From Thiodiazotropha sp037384445 (GTDB lineage: Bacteria; Pseudomonadota; Gammaproteobacteria; Chromatiales; Chromatiaceae): a stretch of 16,692 bases of DNA. The stretch is taken from positions 1-16,692 of the forward strand of contig JARRNY010000074.1 of assembly GCA_037384445.1 (NCBI GenBank), in the 5' to 3' direction. Below are positions 13,980 to 16,692 of the stretch, in pieces (position 1 is the stretch's first letter; every line of letters begins with the position of its first letter). Below the pieces are notes generated by a model. The model was not told the DNA's origin, searched no databases, and was given only the letters and a program-made list of their open reading frames with translations. The translations under genes were made by a program, and so were the position numbers.

Positions 13980-14954
13980 TTACGCATCCGCCTGGCCAAA
14001 GTGACAGCGGTACTGCGAAGGCGTAATCCCGAGTTGTTTGATAAACAGGCGCCGTAGGCGCTCCTCCTGCTGAAAGCCGCACAGGTGCGCTACCGATTTT
14101 ATGGGGTGTGTCGTGTTGCCAAGAAGTTCGCGAGCCTTTTCAAGGCGGACCTTTTCCAGATATTTTCCCGGCGGCATGCCGGTTTGCTGATGAAAACTGC
14201 GGGAAAAATGGCGTGGACTCATGGCCATGAATTCGGCGAGGGTTTCAACCTGCAGTTCGGGCCGTGAAATATTTTCCAATAGCCAGTCGTGTAGTTTTTG
14301 AAAGCGATTTCCTGCTTTTCTTCTCAATTCCATCGGAGCACTGAATTGTGACTGGTTCCCGGGACGGCGAAAATACAATACGAGATTTCTGGCCGTCTCA
14401 ATGGCGATGTCAGCGCCGTAGTCCCGTTCGACCAAGGCCAGCGCGAGGTCGATGCCAGCAGTAACGCCGGCGCTGCTGAAAACATTGCCGGCTTCGACAT
14501 AGATGGCGTTTTCACAAAGCAAAACAGATGGGTATTGTTCGGCGAGCGTTTGCGCGTAGCGCCAATGGGTGGTGCAGCGTTTTCCATCCAGCAGTCCCAG
14601 TTTCGCCAGCAAAAATGCACCGGTGCAGATCGAAACAATTCGCTCCGCCATATCGGCGCGCGCCTTGAGGTAGTTCAAGCGTGTCGCGTCACTACAGAAT
14701 CGGCTTGGGTGGCTGCCGCCGGGAATCACCAGATAGTCTGTCTTTTCATGCTCTCCTCGCGCCCCTTCGCTGTAGACGGTCAGGCCGGACTCCAGTCTGA
14801 TTTGGCCGGCCACCTCGCCGCTGAAAAGTACCTGGTAGCCGGCATGGGCTTGCTTTGAGCGCAACAGTCTGGTGGCGACCGAAAAGACTTCCAGCGGCCC
14901 GGTAATGTCCAGGCTGTTGGCGCCGGGAAAGAGAAAGAGTTCGACGATTTTCAT
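13980..14954 (-). CDS. GlxA-family regulator: PfpI/DJ-1 domain fused to AraC HTH
   Basis: Transcription factor of 324 residues. Residues 1-190 form a DJ-1/PfpI-like domain (MKIVELFLFPGANSLDITGP; nucleophile-elbow Cys110 in SICTGAFLLAKLG; CTTHWRYAQTLAE; SAGVTAGIDLAL). Residues about 215-320 are an AraC-type double helix-turn-helix (VETLAEFMAMSPRHFSRSF, then IKSVAHLCGFQQEERLRRLF). The start is set at ATG 14954 because the DJ-1 fold begins there. A longer frame to 15059 would overlap the upstream gene by 89 nt with unlikely sequence. In this family the amidase-like domain usually serves as a sensor; known relatives control arginine, choline or carnitine metabolism, and the ligand here is unknown. 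It follows the DJ-1/PfpI gene by 16 nt. Confidence 0.9.
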   Translation of the reverse strand: MKIVELFLFPGANSLDITGPLEVFSVATRLLRSKQAHAGYQVLFSGEVAGQIRLESGLTVYSEGARGEHEKTDYLVIPGGSHPSRFCSDATRLNYLKARADMAERIVSICTGAFLLAKLGLLDGKRCTTHWRYAQTLAEQYPSVLLCENAIYVEAGNVFSSAGVTAGIDLALALVERDYGADIAIETARNLVLYFRRPGNQSQFSAPMELRRKAGNRFQKLHDWLLENISRPELQVETLAEFMAMSPRHFSRSFHQQTGMPPGKYLEKVRLEKARELLGNTTHPIKSVAHLCGFQQEERLRRLFIKQLGITPSQYRCHFGQADA

Positions 14955-14970
14955 GGTTTGGGTCTGGCTG

Positions 14971-15564
14971 TCAGGTTTCGGCAGTGTAAGGGGGGGCCGG
15001 ACTGTAGTGCAAAATTCGCCTGACTTGCCGGGCATGTGCCGGGTTGTGTATCTCGCCAATCAGCCAGAGTGCCATATCGATACCGGCGGAGACTCCCTGC
15101 GCGGTGACGATCTTTCCATCGCGCACGTAGCGCATATCTTCCATGACGGTGATCGTATCGTCCTTACGTAGCTCTTCGATCAGTTTCCAGTGCGTGGTCG
15201 CTTTTTTATGTTGCAGCAATCCAGCACGTTGCAGTATCAACGCGCCTGTGCAAACCGCTGTCGTGTAGTCTGTCTGGCCTGACTGCTGCTGAATCCACTC
15301 GATGGCTTTTTTACTCTTCAGAGCGGCGCCAAGCTCGTTTGCTCCCGGTACCAGTGCCACATCCAAAGGGGGGCAGTTTTCGAATGTGAACTGCGGTAAG
15401 ACCTCCATGCCGCTGGCGCAGACAATGGGCTCCGCTGTTTCGGCAATGGTGACGACACGCCCGCTGTTCAATAGATGATTCGACAGGGCGAATACTTCGT
15501 AGGGACCGCTGAAATCGAGGGCGGCTACTTGCTGGTATAGGTAGATGCCGTAGGTCGTGCTCAT
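14971..15564 (-). CDS. DJ-1/PfpI family protein
   Basis: 197-residue single-domain member of the DJ-1/PfpI (glutamine amidotransferase-like) superfamily. Seen: MSTTYGIYLYQQVAALDFSGP with the LDFSGPYEVF motif, Cys105 in the nucleophile elbow AVCTGALILQ, a KATTHWKLIEEL stretch and AQGVSAGIDMAL. The closest kinds are isonitrile-hydratase-like and ThiJ-like proteins; the reaction cannot be decided. A GGGAG ribosome site precedes the ATG. First gene of an operon with the GlxA-type regulator, whose sensing domain is homologous to this protein; the regulator may respond to the same ligand. Confidence 0.88.
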   Translation of the reverse strand: MSTTYGIYLYQQVAALDFSGPYEVFALSNHLLNSGRVVTIAETAEPIVCASGMEVLPQFTFENCPPLDVALVPGANELGAALKSKKAIEWIQQQSGQTDYTTAVCTGALILQRAGLLQHKKATTHWKLIEELRKDDTITVMEDMRYVRDGKIVTAQGVSAGIDMALWLIGEIHNPAHARQVRRILHYSPAPPYTAET

Positions 15565-15665
15565 GCTTAGCTCCCGGATCAGTTGGACGGATCACCACAC
15601 TAGGTTTCTGCACGAACAGCAGCAATGACAAACAACCGGCATTTTCTGCCATCGGGATGTTACTG

Positions 15666-15693
15666 ACCGGGCCATCAATATCGATGGCCCGGT
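15666..15693. other. perfect 11-bp hairpin between aldo/keto reductase and DJ-1 genes
   Basis: ACCGGGCCATC (15666-15676) and GATGGCCCGGT (15683-15693) around a 6-nt loop. It lies 67 nt beyond the end of the leftward aldo/keto reductase gene and about 100 nt before the DJ-1 gene. No T run follows on either strand, so it is either a poor terminator for the reductase or an operator. Confidence 0.45.
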
Positions 15694-15759
15694 GAGTAAT
15701 CGGCCGGATGAACTTTAACGTATGCGCACGTTCGCTGGCGGATATGCCACTGGCGTGCT

Positions 15760-16692
15760 TCAGAACTCTTCCGTATCGATTTCGCTCTGCGTAGCGGCGT
15801 TATAGCGTGTGCCGATGACGGTGTGACGGTTGATGAGAGAGTCGAGCTCTTGCATAAGGGGGGCATCGAGTTCCACTTCAGCCGCGCTTAGATTCTCTTC
15901 CAGATGAGCGATGGAGGTGGTGCCGGGAATCGGCAGGATGTTGTCGTCCCGCGCCAGCAACCAGGCAAGGGCGAGTTGTCCCGGGGTGGCATTGGTCCGC
16001 TCAGCGAGGCGTTGCAGGCCGTCGAGCAGGGGCAGGTTGCGGGCGAAGTTGTCTGTATGGAAGCGAGGCATGTTGCGGCGGATGTCTTTCTCTTGCAGGC
16101 CCGAGACATCACGCAGGGCGCCGGTGAGAAAGCCGCGGCCCAGCGGGCTGAAGGCGACGAAGGCGGTGCCGAGTTCGCGACAGGTCTCCAGTACGGCGAT
16201 CTCAGGGTTGCGGGTCCACAGGGAGTACTCGGTCTGCAGGGCGCTGATCGGGTGTTCCGCGTGGGCGCGGCGCAGGCTGTCAGCGGAGACCTCCGACAGG
16301 CCGACGGCCAGTACTTTACCCGCCTCCACCAGGCGGGAGAGGGCGCCGACGCTCTCCTCGATGGGGATCTGTCTGTCCCAACGATGCAGATAGTAGAGAT
16401 CGATACGGTCGGTACGCAGCCGTTGCAGTGCCTCATCACAGGTGCGCAGGATGGTTTCCGGCCGACCGTCGATGACCCGCTTGCCGTCGACCCCGGTCAT
16501 GCCGCACTTGCTGGCAAGGAATATCCGATTGCGGTGGGGAGCGAGCACCTTGCCGACCAGGGTTTCGTTGTTGCCAAAGCCGTAGAGGGCGGCGGTGTCG
16601 AAGTGGGTCACGCCCAGATCCAGGGCCCGTAGCAGTAGCGATTCGGCGGCCTCGGGAGCGGGCGGGGTGCCGTAGGCGTGGCTCAGGTTCAT
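15760..16692 (-). CDS. aldo/keto reductase, 5' end outside window
   Basis: NADPH-dependent aldo/keto reductase of the general Tas/YajO-like type; substrate unknown. The catalytic tetrad is visible in the 310 residues present: Asp32 and Tyr37 (FDTAALYG), Lys62 (ASKCGM), His103 (YLHRWD). Cofactor-binding features near the C-terminus include FSPLGRGFLTG and PIPGTTSIAHLEENLSA. The Met at the window edge (MNLSHAYG) is almost certainly internal, because family members carry some 25 more N-terminal residues ending in a GLGCM-like stretch. The gene therefore starts outside the window. No neighbour inside the window explains its role. Confidence 0.92.
   Translation of the reverse strand: MNLSHAYGTPPAPEAAESLLLRALDLGVTHFDTAALYGFGNNETLVGKVLAPHRNRIFLASKCGMTGVDGKRVIDGRPETILRTCDEALQRLRTDRIDLYYLHRWDRQIPIEESVGALSRLVEAGKVLAVGLSEVSADSLRRAHAEHPISALQTEYSLWTRNPEIAVLETCRELGTAFVAFSPLGRGFLTGALRDVSGLQEKDIRRNMPRFHTDNFARNLPLLDGLQRLAERTNATPGQLALAWLLARDDNILPIPGTTSIAHLEENLSAAEVELDAPLMQELDSLINRHTVIGTRYNAATQSEIDTEEF

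Noticed and set aside
15904..16632. 242-codon frame on the plus strand inside the aldo/keto reductase gene
   Set aside because: Antisense shadow; the minus strand has the full catalytic tetrad.
1..16692. CRISPR arrays, tRNA/rRNA genes, insertion sequences, toxin-antitoxin or phage-defence genes
   Set aside because: No regularly spaced repeats, tRNA-like folds, transposase genes or defence domains were seen on either strand.

Overview
The window looks like a chromosomal segment from a moderately GC-rich gammaproteobacterium. The main evidence is a complete GlrK / QseG-like lipoprotein / GlrR (QseE-G-F type) two-component operon; short REP-like palindromes between genes fit this too. I cannot name the genus. 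Two genes run off the ends: an alpha/beta hydrolase at the left and an aldo/keto reductase at the right.

Left part (1 to about 6400), aromatic-acid region. After the hydrolase come, on the minus strand, a SnoaL/NTF2-like protein and, upstream of it, an unusual LysR regulator with two DNA-binding domains. Divergent from the LysR gene is a 4-oxalomesaconate tautomerase gene (galD/ligU, PrpF family), then ligA and ligB, the two subunits of a protocatechuate 4,5-dioxygenase. This meta-cleavage set looks damaged. galD has lost roughly 40-50 internal codons with a frame change, and ligB lacks about 39 internal residues in frame. No ligC, ligI, ligJ or ligK gene is present in the window. A small two-helix membrane protein and a PobR-like AraC regulator follow on the minus strand.

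Middle part (about 6400-9650), class I cytochrome P450 system. P450, [2Fe-2S] ferredoxin and FAD-dependent ferredoxin reductase lie in order on the plus strand, divergent from the PobR-like gene. This suggests a 4-hydroxybenzoate-related inducer and a monooxygenase that may feed aromatic acids towards protocatechuate. REP-like palindromes lie between the P450 and ferredoxin genes and after the reductase gene.

Right part (about 9750-16692). The glrK-lipoprotein-glrR operon is on the minus strand. Divergent from glrK is a small secreted EF-hand protein gene. Its upstream region holds a good sigma-54 promoter (GG-N10-GC), a perfect TGTC-N10-GACA palindrome and a second degenerate copy. This is the layout expected of a GlrR-activated promoter, so the EF-hand gene is a strong candidate local target of the two-component system; it is the most interesting signal in the window. 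A strong intrinsic terminator ends that gene. Beyond it lie a two-gene minus-strand operon (a DJ-1/PfpI protein and a GlxA-type PfpI-AraC regulator) and the truncated aldo/keto reductase.
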